This document shows, in pieces, positions 5,811-13,297 of a stretch of 17,112 bases of DNA. The DNA is from SIG587 sp045531585 (GTDB lineage: Bacteria; Bacillota; Clostridia; Oscillospirales; Acutalibacteraceae). The stretch covers positions 1-17,112 of the forward strand of contig JAZSEH010000065.1 in the NCBI GenBank assembly GCA_045531585.1, written 5' to 3'. Under the pieces are notes generated by a model. The model did no database searches, was not told where the DNA came from, and saw only the letters and a program-made list of their open reading frames with translations. The first letter of the stretch is position 1; each line of letters begins with the position of its first letter. The position numbers were made by a program, and so were the translations under genes.

Positions 5811-6344
5811 ATGTCAGAGGAAAACAAGACTCCCGAAACCGAGCAGGCCGAAGAGGTAAAGGCCGAGCCTGTCAAAGAAAAAAAGGAGCGAAAAAACAAA
5901 AAGGATGAGGAGATACAAAAGCTAAAGGATGAGCTGGCAACCAAGCAGGACCTGCTCCTTCGCACCGCTGCTGAGTTTGATAACTTTAAAAAGCGCACTG
6001 AGCGTGAGCGGCTTTCCACAGCCGAGTATTCAAAGGCGACAGTAATAAAAAATCTTCTCCCAATACTTGATAATGCCGACAGAGCGCTGGCGGCAGATAA
6101 GGACTCACCCGATTACGGTAAGGGCGTTGAGATGATAGTAAAACAGCTTGTAGGTCTTACCGAAAAGCTTGGCGTTACCGAGATAGCCGCCGTGGGTGAT
6201 GCATTTGACCCCAACCTTCATGAAGCAGTAATGCACGTTGAGGATGAAACTCTTGGGGAAAACGTAATAGCTGAAGTCCTTCAAAAGGGCTATAAAATAG
6301 GCGATACCGTTATCAGGGTCGCAATGGTCAAGGTAGCAAACTAA
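5811..6344 (+). CDS. grpE: Nucleotide exchange factor GrpE
   Basis: A 177-residue cytoplasmic co-chaperone that releases ADP from DnaK. It starts at ATG 5811 (MSEENKTPETEQ), 4 nt after the hrcA stop, with GGAGG (5797-5801) inside the hrcA end. The frame is open further upstream inside hrcA, but that start lacks an SD. Residues 1-50 are acidic and lysine-rich and poorly conserved. A long coiled coil follows (KLKDELATKQDLLLRTAAEFDNFKKRTERE), typical of the GrpE dimer. The C-terminal beta domain has HEAVMHVED and VLQKGYKIGDTVIRVAMVKVAN, the expected GrpE ending. It should be translationally coupled to hrcA. Confidence 0.97.
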   Translation: MSEENKTPETEQAEEVKAEPVKEKKERKNKKDEEIQKLKDELATKQDLLLRTAAEFDNFKKRTERERLSTAEYSKATVIKNLLPILDNADRALAADKDSPDYGKGVEMIVKQLVGLTEKLGVTEIAAVGDAFDPNLHEAVMHVEDETLGENVIAEVLQKGYKIGDTVIRVAMVKVAN

Positions 6345-6375
6345 AAAAATATATTATTTAAAGGAGATATTTAAA

Positions 6376-8211
6376 ATGGGAAAAATTATAGGAATTGACT
6401 TAGGTACAACCAACTCCTGCGTAGCCGTTATGGAAGGCGGCGAGCCGGTAGTTATTGCCAATGCAGAGGGTGCAAGAACCACCCCCAGCGTTGTGGCTTT
6501 TTCTAAGACAGGTGAGCGTATGGTAGGTCAGGTGGCAAAGCGTCAGGCTATCACCAATCCCGACCGTACAATAAGCTCCATTAAGCGTGAAATGGGCTCT
6601 GCCTACACAGTTGCTATTGATGAGAAAAAATACACTCCTCAGGAGATTTCCGCTATCATTCTTCAAAAGCTTAAGGCCGATGCTGAAAGCTATCTTGGCC
6701 AGACCGTTACCGAGGCTGTTATTACCGTTCCCGCCTACTTTACCGATGCTCAGCGTCAGGCAACTAAGGACGCAGGTAAAATTGCAGGCCTTGAGGTTAA
6801 GCGTATTATAAACGAGCCTACCGCAGCGGCTCTTGCATACAGCATTGATAAGGAAACAGACCAGAAGGTAATGGTTTATGACCTTGGCGGCGGTACCTTC
6901 GACGTATCCATTATTGAAATGGGTGACGGTGTTCAGGAGGTTCTTGCAACTGCAGGTAACAACCGTCTTGGCGGTGACGATTTTGACGCTCGCGTAATGA
7001 AATATATTACCGATACCTTTAAGGCCGAGCAGGGCATTGACATTACCGGCGATAAAATGGCTATGCAGCGTATTAAAGAGGCTGCAGAAAAGGCTAAAAT
7101 TGACCTTTCCGGTATGTCCTCAACCGATATAAATCTGCCCTTTATCACTGCAGATTCCAACGGTCCCAAGCACTTTGAAACCACCCTTACAAGAGCAAAG
7201 TTCAATGAACTTACCGCTGACCTTGTTGAGGCTACCATGGGCCCCGTTCGTCAGGCTCTTGCCGATTCAGGCCTTAATACAGGCGATATAAATAAGGTTC
7301 TTATGGTAGGTGGCTCCAGCCGTATTCCTGCCGTTCAGGAGGCCGTTAAGAAGTTTATCGGAACCGAGCCTTTTAAGGGCATTAACCCCGATGAGTGCGT
7401 AGCCATTGGTGCCGCTATTCAGGGCGGTGTTCTTGGCGGCGACGTTAAGGGACTTCTCCTTCTTGATGTTACACCTCTGTCTCTTGGTATTGAGACCATG
7501 GGCGGTGTTTCCACTAAGGTAATTGACCGTAACACTACCATTCCTGCCAAGAAGAGCCAGATTTTCTCCACCGCTGCTGACGGCCAGACCTCCGTTGAGG
7601 TTCACGTGCTTCAGGGTGAACGTGAGTTTGCTAAGGATAACAAGACCCTTGGTGTATTCCACCTTGACGGTATTGCTCCCGCACCCCGCGGAATTCCTCA
7701 GATTGAGGTTACCTTTGATATTGATGCCAACGGTATTGTTCACGTTTCCGCTAAGGATTTAGGTACAGGTAAGGAGCAGTCCATTACCATCACCTCCAAC
7801 ACCAATATGTCCAAGGAGGATATTGATAAGGCCGTTAAGGAGGCAGAGCAGTTTGCCGCCGAGGATAAAAAGCGCCGTGAGGATATTGACCTTAGAAACG
7901 GTGCCGACCAGATGATTTATCAGACCGAGAAAACCGTTAACGAGTTTGGCGACAAGCTCACCGAGGAAGAGAAGAACGGAATCAACGCCGCTAAGGAGGC
8001 CCTCAAGGAGGCCTTAAAGGGCGACAACACTGATGAAATCAAGGCTAAACAGGAAGAACTGCAGAAGCAGGTTTATGCCGTATCCGAAAAGGTATATAAG
8101 GCCGCTGCAGAGGCTCAGCAGGCCGCAGGCGGCGCCCCCACAGGTGACGCTCCTCAGGGTGACCCCAACGTTTACGAGGCAGATTTCACCGACGTGGACG
8201 AAAATAAATAA
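6376..8211 (+). CDS. dnaK: Molecular chaperone DnaK (Hsp70)
   Basis: A 611-residue cytoplasmic Hsp70 that binds unfolded peptides in an ATP-driven cycle with DnaJ and GrpE. AAGGAG (6361-6366) lies 9 nt before the ATG. The ATPase domain (about 1-360) has GIDLGTTNSCVAV, VYDLGGGTFDVS and VGGSSRIPAVQ. The interdomain linker, LLLLDVTPLSLGIET, is followed by the substrate-binding beta domain and helical lid. The tail is Ala/Gly/Pro-rich and ends EADFTDVDENK. The N-terminal lobe lacks the roughly 24-residue insert of Gram-negative DnaK, fitting Firmicutes. It is third in the operon, 31 nt after grpE, and full length with no anomalies. Confidence 0.99.
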   Translation: MGKIIGIDLGTTNSCVAVMEGGEPVVIANAEGARTTPSVVAFSKTGERMVGQVAKRQAITNPDRTISSIKREMGSAYTVAIDEKKYTPQEISAIILQKLKADAESYLGQTVTEAVITVPAYFTDAQRQATKDAGKIAGLEVKRIINEPTAAALAYSIDKETDQKVMVYDLGGGTFDVSIIEMGDGVQEVLATAGNNRLGGDDFDARVMKYITDTFKAEQGIDITGDKMAMQRIKEAAEKAKIDLSGMSSTDINLPFITADSNGPKHFETTLTRAKFNELTADLVEATMGPVRQALADSGLNTGDINKVLMVGGSSRIPAVQEAVKKFIGTEPFKGINPDECVAIGAAIQGGVLGGDVKGLLLLDVTPLSLGIETMGGVSTKVIDRNTTIPAKKSQIFSTAADGQTSVEVHVLQGEREFAKDNKTLGVFHLDGIAPAPRGIPQIEVTFDIDANGIVHVSAKDLGTGKEQSITITSNTNMSKEDIDKAVKEAEQFAAEDKKRREDIDLRNGADQMIYQTEKTVNEFGDKLTEEEKNGINAAKEALKEALKGDNTDEIKAKQEELQKQVYAVSEKVYKAAAEAQQAAGGAPTGDAPQGDPNVYEADFTDVDENK

Positions 8212-8221
8212 TCAGTTTAAT

Positions 8222-8251
8222 TGTAGGGGAGGGCACAAGCCCTCCCGTACA
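8222..8251. repeat. 30-bp palindrome between dnaK and dnaJ
   Basis: TGTA-G-GGGAGGGC, loop ACAA, GCCCTCCC-G-TACA: 12 base pairs and a single G/G mismatch. As RNA it is a very stable hairpin, but no proper T-run follows, so it is more likely an mRNA-stability or partial attenuation element, or a dispersed REP/MITE-like palindrome. From memory, intergenic palindromes of the GTAGGGG...CCCG type occur in many gut Clostridia; this is unverified. Confidence 0.65.
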
Positions 8252-8274
8252 TATTGTTGTTAGGAGATACTTTT

Positions 8275-9429
8275 GTGGCAGATAAAAGAGATTATTACGA
8301 GGTCTTAGGCGTAGAAAAGGGCGTTGGTGACGACGAGCTTAAAAAAGCCTACCGTAAGGCGGCAAAGCAGTATCACCCCGACCTTCACCCCGGTGATGCT
8401 GAGGCCGAAAAATGCTTTAAAGAGGTTAACGAAGCCTACGAGGTGCTGTCCGATAAGGAAAAACGCGCCCGTTACGATCAATTCGGTCACGCAGGGGTTG
8501 ATCCCAACTTCGGCGCAGGTGGCGGCGGTGCCTATGGCGGCGGCTTTGGCGGCTTCGGGGATTTCGGTGACCTTGGTGATATTTTAGGCAGTATGTTCGG
8601 CGGTGGCTTCGGCGGTGGCCGAAGGTCAAACCCCAACGCTCCAAGGCGTGGTGCCGATGCCGAGGTGGTTGTAAACCTCTCCTTTGAGGAGGCTGCCAAG
8701 GGCTGTAAAAAGACCGTAAAAATACAGAAAATAGACACCTGTGATGAGTGCGGCGGCTCAGGAGCCAAGAAGGGCACCAGCCCCAAGACCTGTTCCCACT
8801 GTAACGGAACGGGTCAGGTTACCGTAATGCAGCGTACCCCCTTTGGTGCAATGCAGTCAACAAGACCCTGTGAGCACTGTCGTGGAACGGGTAAAATAAT
8901 TGATGAACCCTGTACCAAATGCTCGGGTAAGGGAAGAATTCGCCATACCGTTGAACGTACCGTGGATATCCCTGCAGGTATTGATGATAATCAGGTAATA
9001 AGCGTTCGCGGCGGCGGTGATGCCGGTGTTAACGGAGGTCCTTCGGGTGATCTGCGCATAAACGTTACCGTTCGTCCTCATCCCATTTTTGAGCGTGACG
9101 GCTTTGACGTTTATTGTGAGATACCCATTACCTTTACACAGGCGGCCCTTGGTGCCGAGATAACTGTACCTACCCTTGACGGTAAGGTAAAATTCAATAT
9201 TCATGAGGGCACACAGCCCGGTGATGAATTTAAGCTTAAGGGCAAGGGAATTGCGCGCCTGAACTATTCGGGCAAGGGCGACCAGTTTGTAAAAATAGTG
9301 GTTGAAATTCCCAAGGATTTAAGCCGCGAACAAAAGGAAAAGCTTAAAGATTTTGAAAAGATAGCAAGTGAGAAAAACTATAAGAAAAATAAAAGCTTTT
9401 TTGACAAGTTAAAGGAATTTTTTGACTAA
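8275..9429 (+). CDS. dnaJ: Chaperone protein DnaJ (Hsp40)
   Basis: A 384-residue type I Hsp40 that delivers substrates to DnaK and stimulates its ATPase. GTG 8275 is chosen because AGGAG (8262-8266) lies 8 nt upstream and it gives the usual MADKRDYYEVLG start; the frame is open back to a TTG at 8254. The J domain is about residues 3-70 with the HPD motif at 34-36. A Gly/Phe-rich region follows (about 80-115). Four CxxCxGxG zinc-binding motifs come next (CDECGGSG, CSHCNGTG, CEHCRGTG and CTKCSGKG, about 156-220), then the C-terminal substrate-binding domains. It is last in the heat-shock operon and separated from dnaK by a stable palindrome that could lower its expression relative to dnaK. Confidence 0.98.
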   Translation: MADKRDYYEVLGVEKGVGDDELKKAYRKAAKQYHPDLHPGDAEAEKCFKEVNEAYEVLSDKEKRARYDQFGHAGVDPNFGAGGGGAYGGGFGGFGDFGDLGDILGSMFGGGFGGGRRSNPNAPRRGADAEVVVNLSFEEAAKGCKKTVKIQKIDTCDECGGSGAKKGTSPKTCSHCNGTGQVTVMQRTPFGAMQSTRPCEHCRGTGKIIDEPCTKCSGKGRIRHTVERTVDIPAGIDDNQVISVRGGGDAGVNGGPSGDLRINVTVRPHPIFERDGFDVYCEIPITFTQAALGAEITVPTLDGKVKFNIHEGTQPGDEFKLKGKGIARLNYSGKGDQFVKIVVEIPKDLSREQKEKLKDFEKIASEKNYKKNKSFFDKLKEFFD

Positions 9430-9435
9430 AAATAC

Positions 9436-9475
9436 AGCCGATTCGCAGTTTTGCGGATCGGCTTAAATTTTTTTT
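9436..9475 (+). terminator. Intrinsic terminator of the hrcA-grpE-dnaK-dnaJ operon
   Basis: AGCCGATTCGCA, loop GTTT, TGCGGATCGGCT form a 12-bp stem with one T-G wobble. A run of eight T follows (9468-9475). It starts 6 nt after the dnaJ stop. Confidence 0.92.
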
Positions 9476-9517
9476 AAAAGTTATTGTGAATTTATATATT
9501 AAAACAACAAAATTACA

Positions 9518-9546
9518 TTGACAAACATTTACTTAAATGGTAAATT
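9518..9546 (+). promoter_or_regulatory. lacZ promoter with a dyad in its spacer
   Basis: TTGACA (9518-9523), a 17-nt spacer and TAAATT (9541-9546), the same hexamers and spacing as at hrcA. The spacer holds a perfect dyad, CATTTA-CT-TAAATG (9526-9539), which could be an operator for a local or global repressor. A short TGCGG/CCGCA hairpin (9561-9575) lies in the leader. No CcpA cre site was recognised. Confidence 0.75.
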
Positions 9547-9595
9547 AAATATATCTATGCTGCGGTACTTCCGCATATTTAACGAGGTGCTTTAA

Positions 9596-12559
9596 ATGCG
9601 ATTTTATGAAGACTTAAAACACATAAATGAAAACCGTCTGCCACAGCGCAGTTTTTATATTCCGTCAGGTGCGGCGGAGTATACCCTGCTTAACGGCAAG
9701 TGGAATTTCTGTTACTTTGCAAACGGAGACGTTGCTACCGAGCCTAAAAAGTGGGATAAGATAGACGTTCCCGGCTGCTGGCAGCTTTACGGGTATGAGG
9801 ATCCTAACTACACCAATATAAACTACCCCTACCCCTGTGACCCGCCCTACGTTCCCGAAATAAATCCTATGGGTGTGTATGAGCGCACCTTTATCGTGGC
9901 AAGGGATTTAAAGCGCCGTTACCTTGTAATGGAGGGCGTTTCCTCCTGTGCAGAGGTATTTGTTAACGGCAACTACGTTGGCTACACTCAGGGCAGTCAC
10001 CTTCAGGCAGAGTTTGATATTACCGATTTTGTGAAGAGCGGTAAAAATACCCTTCGTATAAAGGTGCGTAAGTGGTGTTCAGGAAGTTATCTTGAGGATC
10101 AGGATTTCTTCAGATTTAACGGTATCTTCCGTGATGTGTATATTCTTGCCCGTCCCGAAGGCCATATAGTTGACGTGGACATAACCACAAAGAATAATGA
10201 TACCATTGTTATTAAAACGGGTAAAGCCGCAACGGTTCGCGTTCTGGATAAGGGGGAGGAAATAGCCAACACCGAAATTGACGGTGAGGGGGAGATAACC
10301 ATTGATGCTCCCATTCTTTGGAATGCCGAAAATCCCTATCTTTATGAGGTGGAAATTGCTGCCGCAGGGGAGATAATAACCCAGTACGTAGGCTTTAGAA
10401 CAATTAGCATTTCAGAAAATTATGAGGTGCTCGTAAACGGTACGCCCATTAAATTCAAGGGCGTAAACCATCACGACTCCACCCCGGATAAGGGTTGGTG
10501 TATGAGTGACGAGGATATTATCCGCGACCTTGCCCTTATGAAAAAGCTTAACATAAATACTATTCGTACCTCCCATTATCCTCCCACACCAAGATTCCTT
10601 GATTATTGTGATAAAATGGGCTTCTACGTTGTTCTTGAAACCGATATTGAAACCCACGGCTTTGTTCGTCGCCATGCTGACGTTGGCTACGGCTATGATG
10701 TTGAGTCGGGCGAATGGCCCTGCACACAGCCTGAGTGGAAGGAAGCCCACGTTGAGCGTATGGTTCGCGCAGTTGAAAGGGATAAAAACCACACAAGTAT
10801 AGTTATGTGGTCCACCGGTAATGAAAGCGGTCACGGTGAAAACCATATTGCAATGATAGAGTGGGCAAAACAGCGTGATCCTTCACGTCTTATCCACTGT
10901 GAGGATGCCTCCCGCACCTTCTGGCATAGGGGTAAGGCAGGCCTTGAAAACGCCCAAAGAAAGCTTGAGGAAGCAAAGAAGCATAACGGTGACGTTGAGG
11001 CGGCCGAGGCTAAGCTTGCCGAGGCTAAGCAGTCCTATGAAACAATGGACGTTAACCGCCGCCGTACCGACGTTTTCTCCGCTATGTACCCCGGCGTTGA
11101 TGAGTTAATAGGTTGGGCTTCGGAAGACACCATAGATCAGCCTGTATTCCTGTGTGAATATGCCCACGCTATGGGTAACGGACCGGGTGACCTGTTTAAT
11201 TATGTTGAAGCCTTCTATAACAATTCTAAGCTTAACGGCGGATGTATCTGGGAATGGGTAGACCACGTTGTGCTGGTTGACGGTGTACAGAAGTACGGCG
11301 GCGACTTCAAGGAGCTTACACACGATAATAACTTCTGCTGTGACGGTCTTGTGTTCTCTGACCGTAGTTTAAAGGCAGGAAGTATGGAGGCAAAGGTTGC
11401 CTACGCTCCCTTCCGTATTTCTTATGATAAGGGAAGCCTTAAGATTACCAACCACTTTGATTTTACCGATTTTAATACCTGTAAGGTTAAGTACGCAGTA
11501 ACTGTTGACGGACAGACCGTTGAGCAGGATGTTCTCCGCCTTGAGGCAAAGCCTAAGGAGACCGTAAATATAATCCTTAAAGAGGATTTACCTAAGGTTT
11601 GTGAGCTAGGCGCATACATAACCGTAACCCTTTATGACGCCGCAGGAGCCGACCTTGGAACACTTCAGTGTGAAATTCCCTGTGAGCGAGCCCAAAAGCC
11701 TGCCGATGAGCGTGAGGAGATTGAGCTTATTGAGGATGGCATTTACGTATACGCCAAGGGTAAAAACTTTACCTACCGCTATAATAAGCAACTTGCCAAT
11801 ATTGACAGCATTGTTGCATACGGTAAGGAGCAGCTCCGCGAAGCGGTAACCCTATCTGCCTGGCGTGCAACCACCGATAACGATTGCAGAATGCGCGGTA
11901 AATGGCTGAACACCAATATCTGGGAGGGCGAAAACCTTGATATAGCCTTTATTAAGCCCTACGAAACCAAGGTTGAAGGCGGTGAAATAACCGTAAGCGC
12001 CGGTCTTGCAGGTGTTTCACGCCAGCCCGTGCTCCGCTATACACAAACCGTTACATTCTTTACGGATGGTAGTGTGGACATTTGTCTTGACTGTCAGGTA
12101 AAGGAAAGAAGTCACTGGCTGCCCCGCCTTGGCTACGTATTCCCCCTTACCTCTGCCAATAGCGAATTCAGTTACTTTGGTATGGGTCCTCTGGAAAACT
12201 ATAACGACCTTAATAATCACTGTCGTATGGATTGGTTTAAGTCTAATGCCGATAAGGAGTACGTAAACTACGTACGTCCTCAGGAGCACGGCGTTCATAC
12301 CAATGTTAAGCGTCTTTCTATCGGTAATTATCTTAACTTCTCAGGTGAGCGGTTTGAAGCCAACGTTTCACGCTATACCATAGCGCAAATAGAAAAGGCA
12401 ACACATACTGATGAGATAGGCGAGAGCAAGGGGGTAGACCTTAGAATTGACTATAAAAACTCAGGTCTTGGTACAGCCTCCTGCGGTCCTATTACCCGTC
12501 CTCAGTTCCGTCTTAGTGAGAAGCAGATAGATTTCGCCTTTACAATGAGCATAAAATAG
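9596..12559 (+). CDS. lacZ: Beta-galactosidase, glycoside hydrolase family 2 (LacZ type)
   Basis: A 987-residue cytoplasmic enzyme without signal peptide; GAGGTG (9584-9589) lies 6 nt before the ATG. It hydrolyses terminal beta-galactosides such as lactose. Domains in order: N-terminal sugar-binding jelly roll (about 30-190, with DQDFFRFNGIFRDVYIL), immunoglobulin-like domain (about 190-275), TIM barrel starting FKGVNHHDSTP, and C-terminal beta domains including a Bgal_small_N-type region. The acid/base is Glu410 in GNESGHG and the nucleophile Glu521 in CEYAHAMGN. An unusual charged helical insertion (about 447-488) interrupts the barrel between the two catalytic glutamates. There is no sugar transporter or regulator next to it, and it appears monocistronic. 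Substrate specificity beyond beta-galactosides cannot be read from sequence. Confidence 0.93.
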   Translation: MRFYEDLKHINENRLPQRSFYIPSGAAEYTLLNGKWNFCYFANGDVATEPKKWDKIDVPGCWQLYGYEDPNYTNINYPYPCDPPYVPEINPMGVYERTFIVARDLKRRYLVMEGVSSCAEVFVNGNYVGYTQGSHLQAEFDITDFVKSGKNTLRIKVRKWCSGSYLEDQDFFRFNGIFRDVYILARPEGHIVDVDITTKNNDTIVIKTGKAATVRVLDKGEEIANTEIDGEGEITIDAPILWNAENPYLYEVEIAAAGEIITQYVGFRTISISENYEVLVNGTPIKFKGVNHHDSTPDKGWCMSDEDIIRDLALMKKLNINTIRTSHYPPTPRFLDYCDKMGFYVVLETDIETHGFVRRHADVGYGYDVESGEWPCTQPEWKEAHVERMVRAVERDKNHTSIVMWSTGNESGHGENHIAMIEWAKQRDPSRLIHCEDASRTFWHRGKAGLENAQRKLEEAKKHNGDVEAAEAKLAEAKQSYETMDVNRRRTDVFSAMYPGVDELIGWASEDTIDQPVFLCEYAHAMGNGPGDLFNYVEAFYNNSKLNGGCIWEWVDHVVLVDGVQKYGGDFKELTHDNNFCCDGLVFSDRSLKAGSMEAKVAYAPFRISYDKGSLKITNHFDFTDFNTCKVKYAVTVDGQTVEQDVLRLEAKPKETVNIILKEDLPKVCELGAYITVTLYDAAGADLGTLQCEIPCERAQKPADEREEIELIEDGIYVYAKGKNFTYRYNKQLANIDSIVAYGKEQLREAVTLSAWRATTDNDCRMRGKWLNTNIWEGENLDIAFIKPYETKVEGGEITVSAGLAGVSRQPVLRYTQTVTFFTDGSVDICLDCQVKERSHWLPRLGYVFPLTSANSEFSYFGMGPLENYNDLNNHCRMDWFKSNADKEYVNYVRPQEHGVHTNVKRLSIGNYLNFSGERFEANVSRYTIAQIEKATHTDEIGESKGVDLRIDYKNSGLGTASCGPITRPQFRLSEKQIDFAFTMSIK

Positions 12560-12563
12560 TTTT

Positions 12564-12592
12564 AAAGCGGAGTGGAAAACCACTCCGCTTTT
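12564..12592 (+). terminator. Terminator hairpin after lacZ
   Basis: AAAGCGGAGTGG, loop AAAA, CCACTCCGCTTT form a perfect 12-bp stem 4 nt after the lacZ stop. The T-run is short (CTTTTG), so readthrough is possible. It runs straight into TATAAT (12594-12599), a possible -10 box for the next gene pair. Confidence 0.8.
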
Positions 12593-12593
12593 G

Positions 12594-12599
12594 TATAAT
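12594..12599 (+). promoter_or_regulatory. Possible -10 box for the LCP-like/transglutaminase gene pair
   Basis: A perfect TATAAT 40 nt upstream of the TTG start. There is no good -35 at ideal spacing (the best, TGGAAA at 15 nt, lies in the terminator hairpin), so its use is uncertain. Confidence 0.35.
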
Positions 12600-12638
12600 T
12601 TCAAAAAGCGTGGCCAATATTATTTTCGGTGATGCTTT

Positions 12639-13283
12639 TTGAAGGAAAACACAAGAAAGAATCTTAAAAGTGTAGGCGGTTTTTTGCTTACCATACTTTT
12701 TTGCAGTACCTCCTTTGTGCTTTTATCCCTGCTGGTTTTTTCAGGAGATATGCCAAAGGTGGGCAGGGCGAACGAAACACAGTCAGGGGAGACCTATACT
12801 CCGCCACCACCGAAAAATACCGCCGTTATGTTCCTTTGGGAGGAGGGGGGTGGAGAAATACTCTACCTTGATTTTGAAAAGCAGCGTATAGAGGTTATAA
12901 TTCTTCCCGAAAAATGCGATGAAAATGCCGCCCTTGTTTACGGCTATACACAGTTTGAGGCAATAAAGGCCAATAATCTGTTGCTAGCGGGAATAGTAGA
13001 CCGCATAGGAGGCATAGAACTTGAAGATAAAGAGAATTCGGGCACAGCTTTTCGCTATACGGGCTCCCAGGTTACGGCCCTTTTGGATGCATCTTTTCAG
13101 GATGAAGAGCTAAAACGGTGTGTAATAGAAAAAATATTTAAAAAAATTTCATCTTTGGGCTTTTCAAATAAGGATTTTACGTTTATAATAAATAATAGTA
13201 ATACAACACTCTCTTTTCCTGATTGCTACGGCTGGAGTGAAAGGTTGCCCGAAATGGCTAAAAACGTTGTAATAATGAACTAA
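12639..13283 (+). CDS. Membrane-anchored protein with a degenerate LytR-CpsA-Psr (LCP)-like domain
   Basis: A 214-residue protein starting at TTG 12639, with a GGTGAT ribosome binding site about 4 nt upstream; the nearby ATG at 12632 is in another frame with an early stop. One membrane segment (about residues 13-34) is preceded by a basic N terminus, then a proline-rich linker (TPPPPK), so the rest should lie outside the membrane. The pattern AVMFLWEEGGGEILYLDFEKQRIEVIILP, then YGYTQFEAIKAN and LAGIVDRIGGIEL resembles the core of LCP enzymes, which attach glycopolymers to peptidoglycan. However, the usual SIPRD catalytic arginine region reads ILPEKC and the domain is short. It may be a non-catalytic relative or a distinct family. 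It is 14 nt upstream of, and probably cotranscribed with, the transglutaminase lipoprotein. Confidence 0.6.
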   Translation: MKENTRKNLKSVGGFLLTILFCSTSFVLLSLLVFSGDMPKVGRANETQSGETYTPPPPKNTAVMFLWEEGGGEILYLDFEKQRIEVIILPEKCDENAALVYGYTQFEAIKANNLLLAGIVDRIGGIELEDKENSGTAFRYTGSQVTALLDASFQDEELKRCVIEKIFKKISSLGFSNKDFTFIINNSNTTLSFPDCYGWSERLPEMAKNVVIMN

Positions 13284-13297
13284 GGCAGGTGATACGG

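Noticed and set aside
5781..5811. Longer grpE start inside hrcA
   Set aside because: The extension overlaps the conserved hrcA end and lacks an SD; GGAGG at 5797-5801 is properly placed for the ATG at 5811.
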